This document shows, in pieces, positions 1-12,017 of a DNA stretch of 64,000 bases. Position 1 is the stretch's first letter, and the number at the start of each line of letters is the position of its first letter. Source of the DNA: Dillenia suffruticosa. Its lineage: Eukaryota > Streptophyta > Magnoliopsida > Dilleniales > Dilleniaceae. Under the pieces are notes generated by a model, which ran no database searches, was not told the DNA's origin, and worked only from the letters and a program-made list of their open reading frames with translations. The translations under genes and the position numbers were made by a program. The stretch is taken from NCBI GenBank assembly GCA_033439265.1, contig JAVTVX010000001.1, positions 12,976,608 through 13,040,607 of the forward strand. Reading direction: 5' to 3'.

Positions 1-1054
1 GGTGTCTGCGTTCGCCGAGGTTCCTTGTAAAAGAAAAGCAAGATAGCATATGTCCTCTGTCCAACGGGCACCGAATAATAATTAAACTATTATTTAATAG
101 TTATTAATTATTTTATTATTTTATTTTTATAAAAAATAATAACAATAGTCGTGAAATCATTTCAGCTCCCATCAGCTTGTTTGGTTCCACCACGTGTCTC
201 GACAAGACAAAGCCAAAACAATCTTTTGAAAAATGATGGCCTAGCCAACACCCTCCTTATAGTTTGATTCTCTCTTCTCCCAGTTTCATCCATACATCTA
301 TCTATTGCCACAGTACACCAACATACATCGTATTCTTTTTTGGTTCTGTCAACTCAGCAACACTTTAATGAGTTCTCCTCGAGTTCTCAGATTCCCTTCA
401 TAAATGTCCATCAAAACATTCACATTTAGATAGACTAAATTTACTCATCAGTCCAAAAAAGTTGAATAATTTGTAATTGACCTATTTTTTTTTAATAATT
501 TTACCCATTATAAATACCCTTTTGTTCCTCTCCTCAGCACAAAAAAAAAAAACCCTATTATTTGATTACCTTTTCTAGACAAAGAGAGATGTGGTGGCAT
601 GATGGCTTAAAGATCTGTGGGTGACAAATTTTAAGGATTTTCAAAGAGTCTAAACTTTAGCATATATGCCCTATGTGTGATGTACAGAATTTACTAAGCA
701 TCATATCTAAGTCTTTTCCCCATCAAATCTCTAGCAAATAATAAAAGAGATATTGACAAGACCAAGAAAGGAGGCAAAAGAGGTACATGAACAGGAGTGA
801 CAAAACAAAAAAATAATGACACAAGAAAATATTTAAATTTTACCAAATCTATGGGACAAAAAGAGCCCATATATTAACATCCCAAAGTCCGTATGGAAAA
901 CAAAAGTATATTACTGCGCTAAACATTCCAATGTCAAGCTCAGACCAGTAAATATAAAGATGGTGATAAATTAAGTAGCAACCTTTCAGTCGGCAGAAGC
1001 GGTGGTGCAGGAGGCGGTGGCGGCGGTGATGGAGAGTGCAGTGCCTTCTAGTGA
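1..1054. other. Non-coding flank, 3' side of the CLE gene
   Basis: AT-rich sequence without a convincing coding region. The last ~60 bases (about 990-1050) are GGT/GGC-rich and would be the start of the 3' untranslated region of the minus-strand CLE gene. No promoter or RNA gene was recognised. Confidence 0.5.
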
Positions 1055-1354
1055 CTACTTGTTGGAATCTGGATTTGGACCGCTAGGAACTTCATGTGCA
1101 GACACTTTGAATTGCTTGGCTTTGCTCACAGAAAAGGCATTCTTGGTGGTCTTCTTCTGTTGGGGTTGAAAAAAAGTCATGTTGGAATTGGATGACTCTT
1201 GCGTTGTGAAATTATTGTCAACTGAGAGTTGGCGTTTTGGGAATGATGATGGGATTTGGTGCATGTTTGATGGGTAAAACAAGGGACGGGCAAAGAGAGG
1301 AGCAATCAAGAGAAGCCAAAAGAGAATGATGAAGAGGAGGAATGATGAAGCCAT
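1055..1354 (-). CDS. CLE41/44-like: CLE peptide precursor, TDIF (CLE41/CLE44) type
   Basis: A single-exon gene for a 99-residue secreted peptide precursor. The start chosen is the ATG at 1354 because it is followed at once by a hydrophobic signal peptide (about residues 4-22, ending near LFA|RP). A variable, Ser/Asn/Lys-rich middle follows, and the conserved CLE dodecapeptide HEVPSGPNPDSN sits at residues 87-98 with one Lys after it. In the family the dodecapeptide is cut out, hydroxylated on prolines and perceived by a leucine-rich-repeat receptor kinase. The HEVPSGPNP core is that of TDIF from Arabidopsis CLE41/44, which signals from phloem to the cambial receptor PXY/TDR. The canonical peptide has Ile at position 10; here it is Asp. 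The length matches CLE41-like proteins. An in-frame ATG at 1417 would put 21 residues before the signal peptide and is less likely. The CLE assignment is firm; the TDIF role is inferred. Confidence 0.88.
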   Translation of the reverse strand: MASSFLLFIILFWLLLIAPLFARPLFYPSNMHQIPSSFPKRQLSVDNNFTTQESSNSNMTFFQPQQKKTTKNAFSVSKAKQFKVSAHEVPSGPNPDSNK

Positions 1355-1549
1355 GAATTTATTGGAATTGGAAAACAGAACCCACCCCCCAATTGCCCAC
1401 AAGAGATCAATATCCATGAACCAATTCAGCACCAAAAGGGAGAAAAATTACCAGAGGACTTCAGTAGTTTGTTTGGGTAGCAGTGTGGAAGGGGCCAAGC
1501 TTTTGAAAGTTATTGTACCAGTGTTTGGTGTTTTGCCAACCTCGATGCA

Positions 1550-1556
1550 TATATAA
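1550..1556 (-). promoter_or_regulatory. Putative TATA box of the CLE gene
   Basis: On the minus strand the sequence reads TTATATATG about 195 bases upstream of the chosen CLE start. That would give a 5' untranslated region of roughly 165 bases. Position and match are good, but no transcription start is known. Confidence 0.45.
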
Positions 1557-1559
1557 TGC

Positions 1560-2627
1560 AGAATCAAATGTTGAATTTACAAAAATTACCCCTACATACA
1601 TACATGACCAATTACAAATTACCAGTACAAGAGAAAAAGGGTGTGTGTTATGATTATGAAATGGGTTCAAAACAAGAAATAATTATAGTAAAAGTATTTT
1701 TATTGAACAATATTATTTTTTAAAGTAAAAAAATCTTTAATTGTGCTTTTAAAAAATAAAGATTGTTGCCATATGTAACATAATTGGTTAAATACGTGTT
1801 TCACATTTTAAACAATATACATGGCACCTAAATTTAAAAGAAAAATAAAACTATTCCAACATAATGTATAACATTTCTCTAGAAATATTCAAATTGTTGT
1901 TACACAAGGTCACAGAGGTCATACTACAACAAAGCGTCTCGGGGGAAAGTCAAGGAAACGAGGATAATTTGGTCCATGAGAAAGAGGAGAATCTTTACGA
2001 GAGAGAGAGAGAGAGAGAGAAGAGAAAAGGTAGTGGCAGCAAGAAAGAAATGGTGGGTGGCCTTTTCTTTGTTGGCTGCTTGCACAAGAAATCTCCTCTT
2101 TGACTTGGGGATCCCCTAGAAAATTACAGTTCCTTATCCTTTTGAGTTGCTTTATCATGTGAATATATAAATAAATAAATAAATAAATAATAAGAAAAAT
2201 GGAAAAGCTATTTTATATTTATCAATGCTGAACCTTTGTGAAAAGAAATCCAGGCTTGTCCGCATGATTACTGCATTGTGTCCCCACTCCGATTTGTGAT
2301 ATGTAATAGGCCTAATTTCGAAATTTCACATGTGAAGAAGGGCTTTTTAAAAATTTCACATAAAAGAGAAGTAATTGATATCATGAACAGAATCAAAATT
2401 TTTTTTGAGACAGACTACAAGATACAGAGATAAGAATAATTAGTAAAATGTTATAATTTTTAGAAAATAAATAACATTTTAAATAGTTTTAAATACATTT
2501 CAAAAACTTTCATATATCTTATATAATTTTTAGGGGCACTTATGGAACACTAATCAATAGAATTAGGTTTTTCCCAAAATTGCTTGACTTTTAATGATAT
2601 TTATGAGATATTTTTAAAAATATCATC

Positions 2628-2664
<37 letters not shown>

Positions 2665-2880
2665 CTTTTTTCTCCAACCCAATCACTTCCCTATGCCATT
2701 TTTTTGGATAAATCGCTCTTGCTAATTATTTTAAATCCGATTAAATCCTATTTAAGTTAGATAGAATCTTTAAGGGGACAAAACTCTCCCATCGTTTGTT
2801 TTTTTATACACAAAAAACAAAATTGAAATTTTATTTAAAAAATATTAGTGTCAAGAGAGTAAAAATATGAAAATTAAATT
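1560..2880. other. AT-rich intergenic DNA with microsatellites
   Basis: No gene seen. It contains a GA tract (about 2000-2021), an AAAT run (about 2165-2190) and an AT run (about 2632-2661). Short open frames on either strand here have no recognisable domain. Confidence 0.5.
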
Positions 2881-2899
2881 TGATGGGAGTATAGTCCAA

Positions 2900-3720
2900 A
2901 GGCTTATTATCATAGGATTTGAGATCCGTCAAGCCCACAGTTCAATGAGGCGAAATGTACCGAGGCATGTCTGGCAATATAAAATGTATCTCCTAATTGA
3001 GTAGTCACGACCCACTCTTTCGGTATCTATTAATATGATTCCTCTCTATTAGTCGCCCAACCGGCTGTTGGGGAAGCACCCTCTTCATACGTAATATTTT
3101 ATTTGATAAATTAAAATAATATTCATAGACTAAAGTAATATCCACCTTCCCCCAAATTATGGAAATGACCTCTTGTGATAAGAATGAGATTTTTAGTCGC
3201 TATCGACGAGGAAATGAATCTCTATGACAACTCGGACATTCTCTAACTAATAGAATTGCTAATCTTTTGAAAATCTTTAATAAAAAATCTCATAATTTTA
3301 GAACACGTTCATAAGGAGATTAGGATTTTTATACCCCAAAAGCGTACGCGACTGCATGCGGACTATATGTACATCATGAAGGACACCCGCTAGGTATGTT
3401 CACTTGACTCAACACTTAGCACACAAAAGGCATACAAAACTCTTTCTCTCTTTCAATCTATTTTCTTTTCTAAAATTGTTATTTATGAATTGAGTATTGG
3501 AATATTTTTTGTCGGAGTACTCTCCGATGATAGTTTATATGTCTTACCATCAAGAAGGTCCAACAACCAATCATCCCATTTGAGTCAACGGAGTTACTAT
3601 CCATGGAGTAAAACTCACTTCCAACAAGATTAAAAAATTAAAGTGACAATAAAAAATCATAAAATTTTAAAAGTATCACAAGACGGATAATTAACAACTT
3701 TATGTGTCGGGGTTCCATAC
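2900..3720 (+). repeat. Possible old LTR fragment, Tat-gypsy type
   Basis: This stretch is less AT-rich than its surroundings. Around 3489-3535 it reads like the TTGAGTATTGGA...GGAGTACTCTCCGA region found near the end of Tat-type LTRs. A similar motif (TTTGAGTATCGGAAT) occurs in the 3' LTR at 17514-18288 of this window. No paired LTR, TSD or coding part was found, so this is only a weak call. Confidence 0.25.
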
Positions 3721-4747
3721 TTCATAGATCACTATTACCCATTTAACTTTCATTTACTTATTTTTCTTTAGAAAACAATCAGGGTATTTATTAAGATTAA
3801 CTAGGCTTTTTTTTCTTTTATTTTTTTTAAATCAAGGATCTTATGCAATAACTCCTGATTGGTTCAATTATAAAATAAAATTAATTCCTACATTTTTTCG
3901 TATATAAAGCTACGCTCGGGTAGAACTAAATTTAGATCGAATATTAAAAATTATATGCTGCAGAATAATTTTGTTTTATGCTGCAGAACACACAGTATCA
4001 GTTTCTTTAAAGGTACATGCACATGACTTTTCAGAGTTAGCGTTTTCAGTTAAAAATTATTTTATTTTATTTTATTTTTGATATTTTAAATTTCATCCAT
4101 CAGTTTGTTATATTAATGTTGGAGGGTTCGATCTCTTCTTCCTAGAACTAGATTTTGCTAATGATTTTTCAGATTAATTTTGATTCTTCGAATTTGTGTT
4201 ATTATTGTTGGTGGGATGGGGCTAATCGTCTCTTCATCCTAGTACTTGAATTTTTTTTACCCAATTAATCTATCTCCTCTGTGTATTGCAGGTTTATTTT
4301 TTTTATGATCTCAATGTTTGTAAATTTATGTTTAATTTAAAACCATTTTGGTACTTAGCGTCAAGCTCTAACAAGCAATGTTTAGTATCTTTCTAAGTTT
4401 AATGGTTGAAAATGATAAAATATTCAAGACTTATCACTAAGCTTGTGATCCAAATAAATCCAATATATGCCGCATAATTCTTAACCTTAGTTTTGAATTT
4501 GACTAAAAGAAATTACTTAACAAATATACTTGAAAATATGAATGAGTAAAACTGTACAAAAATTCAAACTGTTATTATTATTATTATTATTTTGTTATTT
4601 GATCATAAAATCTAACTAATCCAATTTGAGTAGATATGAGACCTAATTTAGGGGTTAACTCTCATGATATTTACTTTTTCATTTCTAAAACTCAAACTCA
4701 AGAATCAATTAATGGAGTTTAATACCTATTATTCATAGATCATTAGT
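3721..4747. other. AT-rich intergenic DNA
   Basis: Nothing recognisable apart from an ATT microsatellite around 4573-4592. It abuts the left TSD of the copia element at 4753. Confidence 0.5.
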
Positions 4748-4752
4748 ATTTA

Positions 4753-4983
4753 TGTTAAATGATAATTTGTAATTTATAAGTTGGGAGTATTAATTGTCTT
4801 TATATTTTCCATGGATTGTTAAAGTCTTTTTAGGTTTTCTAAATCTTATTTTTCCAAGTAAGTTTTTATTATGCATTCTTCTATAAAATGATGTTCGGAA
4901 TATGAAGAAAAATCAATAAAAAACAAAGTAACAATTTTTAATCTTCTAAAAAATTTCCTTCCCCTTTTCCTCTATTTCCAACA
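4753..4983 (+). repeat. 5' LTR of the copia element at 4753-9022
   Basis: A 231-bp LTR starting TGTTAAAT and ending CCAACA. It matches 8795-9022 over its full length. Confidence 0.9.
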
Positions 4984-5142
4984 AATTTGGTGTCAGAACC
5001 ATTATTAAAAAAGATGGCTACATCAAATCTAAAGTCTATTTTCTCATACATAGCAAGTCAAATTTCAGTTTTCAATGGAGAGCATTACGATTACTAGAAT
5101 TCTCAAATGAAGACCATCTTTCTTTCATAAGATTTATAGGAA

Positions 5143-5990
5143 ATGGTTGAAGAAGGTTATGAGGAGAGACAAAATCAGCAAAGTTCTTTTTCTTGGATTG
5201 AAGAAAAAAAGAAAGAATATAAGAAGAATGTGAAGAAAAATGATACAGTCCTAAGGATTATCGGAGTACGCAAAACTATCTATCTCATAATTTTTGGCAT
5301 CAAAAAGGCCAAGGATGTGTGGGAAACTCTAAAAATGGAGTTTCAAAGGTCAGAAAAGGTAATCTCGATCAAGCTATAAAGCTTTTGGAGTGATTTTGAT
5401 AATTTGTCAATAAAAGAAGGTGAAATTGTTAAAAAAAATTTCTCTAGAGTGGCTGAAATTATCAATCAAATCAAGAGTTATGGAGATATTGTTTCTAAAA
5501 AAAAAGTTGTTGAAAAAATCTTGAGAGGGCTTCTTCAAAAATTTGAGCACATAGTTGCTGTTATTGAAGAAACAAAAGATCTCACAAAGTTCACACAATA
5601 TGAACTTATGAGATGTTTAAATACTCATGAGAAAAGATTAAACAAATACAATAATCAGCCTTTGGAGCATGCTTTTCAAGCAAAAGAGAACCACTTCAAA
5701 AATTCAAAACCACAACAAGAAGGTAGAGAGGGCTCAGGACAAACTCATAGCAGAGGTCGTGGAAGACATTCTCATGGTAGAGGTAGAGGAAGAGGAAGAT
5801 GAGACTCTTTATGGTAACAAAAATCTGGTAACTCAGACTCTTACTATTTTATTTGTAAGAAACCTGATCATGAGTCTAACGATTATTATTTTAAATGCAC
5901 TAAATATAAAATTCTTAATCATTTAGATAGGGATTGTAGGTATAAAGAGAAGGGAGAAAATCATGAAGCAAAAAAGTCAACTAATTTTTT
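5143..5990 (+). pseudogene. gag region of the copia element
   Basis: Copia gag (UBN2-type) remnant. A lysine/glutamate-rich part is followed by an Arg/Gly-rich stretch around 5740-5800 and then a degraded zinc-knuckle-like part. It is a fossil and not expected to be functional. Confidence 0.75.
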
Positions 5991-6011
5991 AGTTGAAAAT
6001 AATAAAATAAA

Positions 6012-7000
6012 TTGTTCTTTTCTACCATTTCTAATGAAAAATATAGTGAGATATGGTATTTAGACAGTAGTTGTTGCAGTCATTTAACTGGAAATCAAAC
6101 AACATATGAAGAGTTGGATGAAAATTACTCTTCTCATGTTGAACTTGGTGATGGGAAGCAAGTGAAGATCGAAGGAAAAGGAGTTATTATAGTTCATGCA
6201 AGTAGAGGTAATAAAAAGAATATTTATGATGTCCATTGTTCTCTTAATATTTCTCAGAATCTTTTGAGTGTTGGACAAATGATGAAAAAGGGTTACAAGT
6301 TGATTTTTTATGATGATAGATGTGAAATTTTTTATAAGAATTCTGAAAAACAAGTTGGTTCAGTGATGGTGATTTGTAATAATGTTTTTCTCCTCAATAT
6401 GAAATCACTTTAGAATGTTGACTTTAGAAGTGAAAGTCTTAATGATTCTTATCTTTGGCATTTAAGATATGGTAGTTATTAAAGCAAAAGAATATGGTCG
6501 TTGGACTTCTAGAAATTACGAAGTAGGATAAAAATAAAGTGGCTATTTTTTAAAGATCTTGAAAATTGATCGTGGAGGAGAGTTCATTTACAAGGCTTTT
6601 CTCAATTATTGGAAAGAATAGGGCAGTTAAAGACAGCTAACAGTCAAACATATGCCTCAACAAAATGGCGTCGCTGAAAGGAAAAACAAAGCAATTGTAG
6701 AAATGGCCAGAAGCATGTTCAAAGTGAGTGGACTTCCCAACCAATTATGGGCTAAAGTTGTAAATACAACTGTATATATTCTCAATTGTTCTCCTACAAA
6801 AGCAGTTCAAAATAAAACTCGTTTTGAAGTGTGGCATGACAAAAAACCAGTTGTAAGTCAATTTAAGATTTTTGGGTGTGTCACTTATACCCTTGTTCGT
6901 TCTCCAAATGGAGAAAATTTTGATGAAAAATGAGAAAAACTTATTTTTATTGGATATGCTGATGAATCAAAAGGGTGTCGGCTTTTCAATCCAATAATTA
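6012..7000 (+). pseudogene. Protease and integrase regions of the copia element
   Basis: The protease part carries WYLDSSCCSHLTG near 6053-6091. The integrase part carries PQQNGVAERKN near 6655. Both are typical copia polyprotein motifs in the expected order. The region is decayed. Confidence 0.8.
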
Positions 7001-7299
7001 ATCAATTGATACTTTCAAAAGAAGTGATTTTTTATGAAACCGCAACATGAAAATGGGAAGCTGAAGAAGTTGCTAGAGTACCTATGGCCTTCATACCTCC
7101 TGAACCAAAGTAACCTGTTAAAGATGTTGTTAGTCCATCAAGGAGTAATAACTATAAAGGTGTTGCTGGTCTATTAAGGAGCAATAATTTTGAAGATGAA
7201 TCATATTCTGAAACTCCTCCAAGAAGGTATCGCTCCTTGGCTGAAATTTATGAATCATGTAACATTGTATTCTTTACTTGTGAACCATAGTACTTTTAA

Positions 7300-8787
7300 G
7301 AGGCTATAAAAGAAGAAGTCTAGAGAAATGCCATAGATGAAGAAATGAGAAGTATTAGGAAAAATCACACTTGACAGCTAATAGATCTTCCAAATGAAAA
7401 TGAAGCAATTGGCTTGAAGGGGTTCTTTAAGGCCAAGTATAATGAAGATGGTAATGTACAAAAACATAAGGCAAGGCTGGTTGAAAAATGGTATTTTCAA
7501 CAACCTGGTGTAGATTGCAATGAAACTTTTGCTCTGGTAGTATGACGTATAGAGATTATCATAATTGTTCTTGCCTTGGTAGCTCAACTAGATTTGCAAC
7601 ATTTTCAACTTGATGTTAAATCAGATTTCCTTATTAGAGAGATAGAAGAAGAAATTTATGTCAAACAACCTCAAGGATTTGAAGCAAAATGAAAGGTAGA
7701 AAAAGTCTACAAGTTGCAAAAGGCACTTTATGGGCTCAAACAAGTATCAAGACATTGGAATAGTAAAATTGATGCTTATTTCCTACAAAATGGGTTTTTG
7801 AAAACTCCATCTGAACCATCTCTTTATGTGAAGAAAAATGGGGGTGATTTTCTAATTGTTTGTCTCTATGTTGATCTGATTTACGCAAGAACTAATGCTA
7901 AAATGGTGCAATCATACAAGGAAGCAATGATGAAAGAATATGAGATGACAAACCTTGGACTAATGAAGTAGTTTCTTGGAATTCGGGTAAAGCAATCAAA
8001 AGGAGATATTTTTATTTTTCAAGAAAAATATGTAATAGATTTGTTCAAAAATTTTTGAATGGAAAATTGCAAACTAGTAGCAACTCCTATGGCTTTCAAT
8101 GAAAAATTGTAGTACAATGATTGAGTAGAAAAGTGTGATCCAAATAGTTATAGAAACCTTGTAGGTTCCTTGATTTATTTGGCAAATACAAGGCTGATGT
8201 TCTATATCCTGTCAGTTTAATATCCAGATTCACGAATGCTCCAAGTAAGCGTCATTTTGCAGTAGCCAAGAGGATACTTCAATACCTTCGAGGGGCTAAA
8301 ATGCTAGGAATCAAATTTTTGAAAGAAGAGGATAGTAAGCTAGTTGGTTTCATTGATAATGATTGGGCTGAAGGTTTTGATGATAGAAGGAGCACTTCAG
8401 CATTACTTTTTGTCTGAGATCTAAAATCATTTCATAGAGTTCAAAGAAGCAAAGTTCAGCTGCATTGTCATTAGCAGAGGATGAATATATTGTAGGAAAT
8501 GAAACTATTTGTAAAGCAATCTAGTTAAGTAGAATTTTGATTTATAGCAAAAAGTTATAGATCTTACTCTTATTTGTTGTGATAAGAAGTTTGTAATTTC
8601 AATGACTAAGAATCCAGTCTTTCATGGAAGATCAAAACATACAGAGCTACAACACAATTACATTCGTGATATGGTTTGGAAGATTGAAATTTATTTAGAT
8701 TTCATTCAGACAGCAGATATTCTTATAAAGATAGTATCCATTGAAACGCTTCAATGGTTCAAGAATATTATGAAGATTACAAATTAA
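7300..8787 (+). pseudogene. Reverse transcriptase and RNase H regions of the copia element
   Basis: RVT_2-type motifs are visible: ALYGLKQ near 7726, a LYVD active-site-like stretch near 7864, and a late RNase H/ADI part (NPVFHGRSKH, TADILIK) near 8611-8730. Decayed; its 3' end lies next to the 3' LTR. Confidence 0.8.
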
Positions 8788-8794
8788 GAGGGGG

Positions 8795-9022
8795 TGTTAA
8801 ATAATAATTTGTAATTGATATTTGGAGTATTAATTGTTTTATGTTTTCCTAGAATTGTTAAAGTCTTTTTAGATTCTCTAAATCTTATTTTTCCAAATAA
8901 GCTTTTATAATGCATTCTTCTATAAAGTGATGTTCTGAATATGAAAAAAAATCAATAAAAAATAAAGCAATAGTTTTTAATCTTTTGAAAATTTTCCTTT
9001 CATGTTTTCTCTGTCTCCAAAA
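8795..9022 (+). repeat. 3' LTR of the copia element at 4753-9022
   Basis: 228 bp starting TGTTAAATAAT. It is preceded by the purine tract and followed by the TSD ATTTA. Confidence 0.9.
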
Positions 9023-9027
9023 ATTTA

Positions 9028-9926
9028 AACCCGTGACTAAGAAACCAAGAGTTGTAGTACTAAGATCTCCTCTCTTGACTGAGGTCGTTAAGTTCAGTTC
9101 TCCATTCCCTCCCTTGAACCATGCCTTCTTTAGTATTCAATCTAAATTTCTTGATTAAAATTTTATGCTCTACTCAAAGTCTTAATTTGCATTCTATCAT
9201 GCTTTTGCCAAAACATTCATACAATAATATGCTGCTGAATTTTTCTAGATACTTACTATTGGTAGCAGTTGTGAGAACCAATTTAGGTGCTAATTTTTTA
9301 GTACCTGTTTTTTTCAATTCTCAATAATCGAATTCGAGATTTTGATTAAAATATTCTAGTTTCCTACCACTAAACATGCATGTTGGTTAATATGCTGTAG
9401 AATGATCATTCTTTTCATGTGAACAAACAATTAATCAAAATTATTTCTTAAAATTAACTTCATGCTCTCAAACAATATGGATGTAGTTAGCTCAAATACT
9501 AAATCTTAGTTTTAAAATACATTTGCAATATACAGTAGAAATAAAAATTTACCACAACTATAGTAGTCCAAAAGTTAATTAAAGTATGGAATAGACTAGC
9601 TTTCTCTTTAACTATCAAAAGTGTCTTCCAATCTATTACTATGCAACTTCATTGCCATGATCTTGATGGAAGAGCCATGGTTTTATGAATAGCTAGAGTA
9701 GGGACACCTCATGTTTGTTCACTTTATACTTCTCTACCATCAAGACAACAACTCCTAAGAAATAACTCATTATTCATGATTTAACACATATAAGGTAACA
9801 CTTACCTTATGCAAAGGAAGGCTAACCACATGGAAAAAAAAGTGTGTACCCATGCAAGGGAATATGAGGTATGATTTATTCTCATCATGTAAGAAATTGG
9901 ATGTGTAATATATATGGACCACAACG
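9028..9926. other. Non-coding DNA between two retrotransposons
   Basis: AT-rich spacer. Short open frames such as the one at 9121-9327 show no domain and no family resemblance. It ends at the TSD AGTAC (9927-9931). Confidence 0.5.
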
Positions 9927-9931
9927 AGTAC

Positions 9932-10306
9932 TGATGGTACATGGCTCAAGGCCCATTACCAAAAAGATCAGAACTTTACTATGAGTCCATTAACTTGGGC
10001 TCATCAAACTAAATGCACCAACTCCTCGGTCATCCTAGTCCTCAGCACTTAAACTCCTTGGTTACTTCACTCCCTGGTGAATATGTCACACAACTATAAT
10101 TCATTTGGTCACGTGATAAGCACAACTTAAGACAATCAATAAAGGAAGTAAATCTTTAAGAGAGTTCAAACTTTCTTTATGTGGATAAGAATCTTCCCCA
10201 TTCTCGGAACAATCTCGCCGAACAAGGAAACATGCCTCGAAATGTACTCTTAATGAGGCCCGAAGATCCCATGACAATTGGGTACACACTTTATTGATCT
10301 CCATCA
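9932..10306 (+). repeat. 5' LTR of the Tat-like element
   Basis: It starts TGATGGTACATGG and ends CTCCATCA. It matches the start and the end of the longer 3' LTR at 17514-18288. Confidence 0.82.
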
Positions 10307-11285
10307 GATTGGCCCCATCCGTGGAAATAGTCTAAGAGAAACTTACTCCCAGTCTAGATCTCCATTACAGTTGCAATCATGTCACAAAAAAGGAAAAGGT
10401 CACTTATTGGCTTCAACGATGGCGATTTAATTAGAGTTCCACTAGACCACCATGACCCTCTTGTTATTATAGCGGATATAGGTTTGCACATGGTTAGGAG
10501 AATCCTCATTAACCAAGGTACATGCCATGAAATCCTTTATTGGGTCGCTTTTCAACAAATAGGTCTCGTCCCATTGGACTTACAACCCCAGATAGTTCTA
10601 ATAAGAGGACTCTTCGGTGAATTATTATACCCATAATGCACCATAACACTCTCTGTAACCTTGGAAACTTCTCCAAATCATGCCACCGCTGGAGTCACAT
10701 TTAGTGTAGTCAAATCTCCCTCTCTTTACAATGCCATCCTCAATCATTCCAGCTTAAATGCCCTAGAAGCCTTGCCAAGTACTAAGTACATGGAAGTCAA
10801 ATTTAGAACAACACATGACATTGTAACCCTTAACTGCGATCCTATATCTCAACCACTTCCATCTGGGGAAAGCAAAGAAAACTCTCAATAGAAACAGCTG
10901 AATTCAGGGACGATCCTATGTTGACAAACAAACCCCAACCCACCGAAGAGGTGGAAGAGATCCCAATTACCAAAGATCTCATGCAAACTATCCAGATTGG
11001 AATCTGTTTGCCACCACCTATGTGCAAGGCTGGTACGAGGCTATTATTGAATGCCTTCGTCGTCATTCTAAGATCTTTGCATGGTCACCTGAAGACATGC
11101 CAGGGATCCACCCCTTGGTGATTGTTAACTGGTTGACTGTTGACTCAAGCCGTGAGTCTATCAAGCAGAAGAAAAGAATATTCACACTGGAATTCCAATG
11201 AGCGATTCAAGAGAACGTACAGAAACTTCTAACGGTGAGCTTCATCAGAAAGATGAAATACCCATAATGATTATCCAACGTAGTC

Positions 11286-11990
11286 ATGATAAAGAAGGCT
11301 AATGACAAGTGGAGGATGCGCGTCGATTTCAGAGATCTTAACAAAACATGCCCAAAAAACAGTTATTCACTCTCTAACATCGATAAACTCATAGACAACT
11401 CCTCAAAACTTCTTAGGTTACTAGTTTTTGAGATTCATGGTTACCTGGTTATAACTAAATCCGGATGGCCTCCAAGGACAAGGAGAAGACAAGCTTTATT
11501 ACACAATTCAGCACTTATTATTACAAAATCATGCCCTTCGGCTTAAAATGCAAGAGCCACCTTTTAAAAATTGGTCAATAGAGTCTTCGACGAATAGATC
11601 GGCAGAAATGTAGAAGCTGAAGACCACCAGTGTAAAAGGTTATGCGAAAGAGCTAGAGGAAACCCTCAAAACCTTGGAGCATTACAACATGAGGCTCAAT
11701 CCGGCCAAGTACACTTTTGGAATTACGTTGGGTAAATTCCTTGACTTCCTAATCACAAACCGAGGGATCGAAACTAATCCGAAAAAAATTCAAACCATCA
11801 TGGATATAACACTACCTGGAACACTAAAAGAAATGCCATGCCTCATAAGGCAGATTGTCGTCTTAAACTGATTCATGTCTAAAGTTAGAGAAAAATACAA
11901 ACCCTTATTCGATACCTTGAAGAAATCTTAAAAATTCGCGTAGACTTTTGAATGTTAAGCTGCCTTTGATAAATTTAAGGAATATCTTTC
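11286..11990 (+). pseudogene. Reverse transcriptase region of the Tat-like element
   Basis: The sequence encodes KANDKWRMRVDFRDLNKTCP and later HYNMRLNPAKYTFG, both diagnostic of plant Ty3/gypsy reverse transcriptase. The region is decayed and ends just left of the inserted CACTA element. Confidence 0.85.
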
Positions 11991-12017
11991 ATCACTGTCG
12001 TAGTTTTCTCAACCTAC

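Larger units (their letters stand above)
4753..9022 (+). mobile_element. Ty1/copia LTR retrotransposon, decayed
   Basis: A fossil copia element of 4.27 kb flanked by the 5-bp duplication ATTTA (4748-4752 and 9023-9027). LTRs lie at 4753-4983 and 8795-9022. A primer-binding site close to initiator-Met tRNA starts near 4988, and a purine tract AAGAGGGGG precedes the 3' LTR. Parts in copia order: gag, protease, integrase, reverse transcriptase, RNase H. The integrase motif PQQNGVAERKN and the RT motif ALYGLKQ identify the family; Tork-like wording is suggestive only. The coding part is broken many times, and the LTRs are only about 85% alike by eye, so it is fairly old. Confidence 0.93.

Noticed and set aside
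1355-1435. N-terminal extension of the CLE frame
   Set aside because: The left-most in-frame codon is TTG, not ATG. The next ATG (1417) would place 21 non-signal residues before the clear signal peptide that starts at the 1354 ATG.
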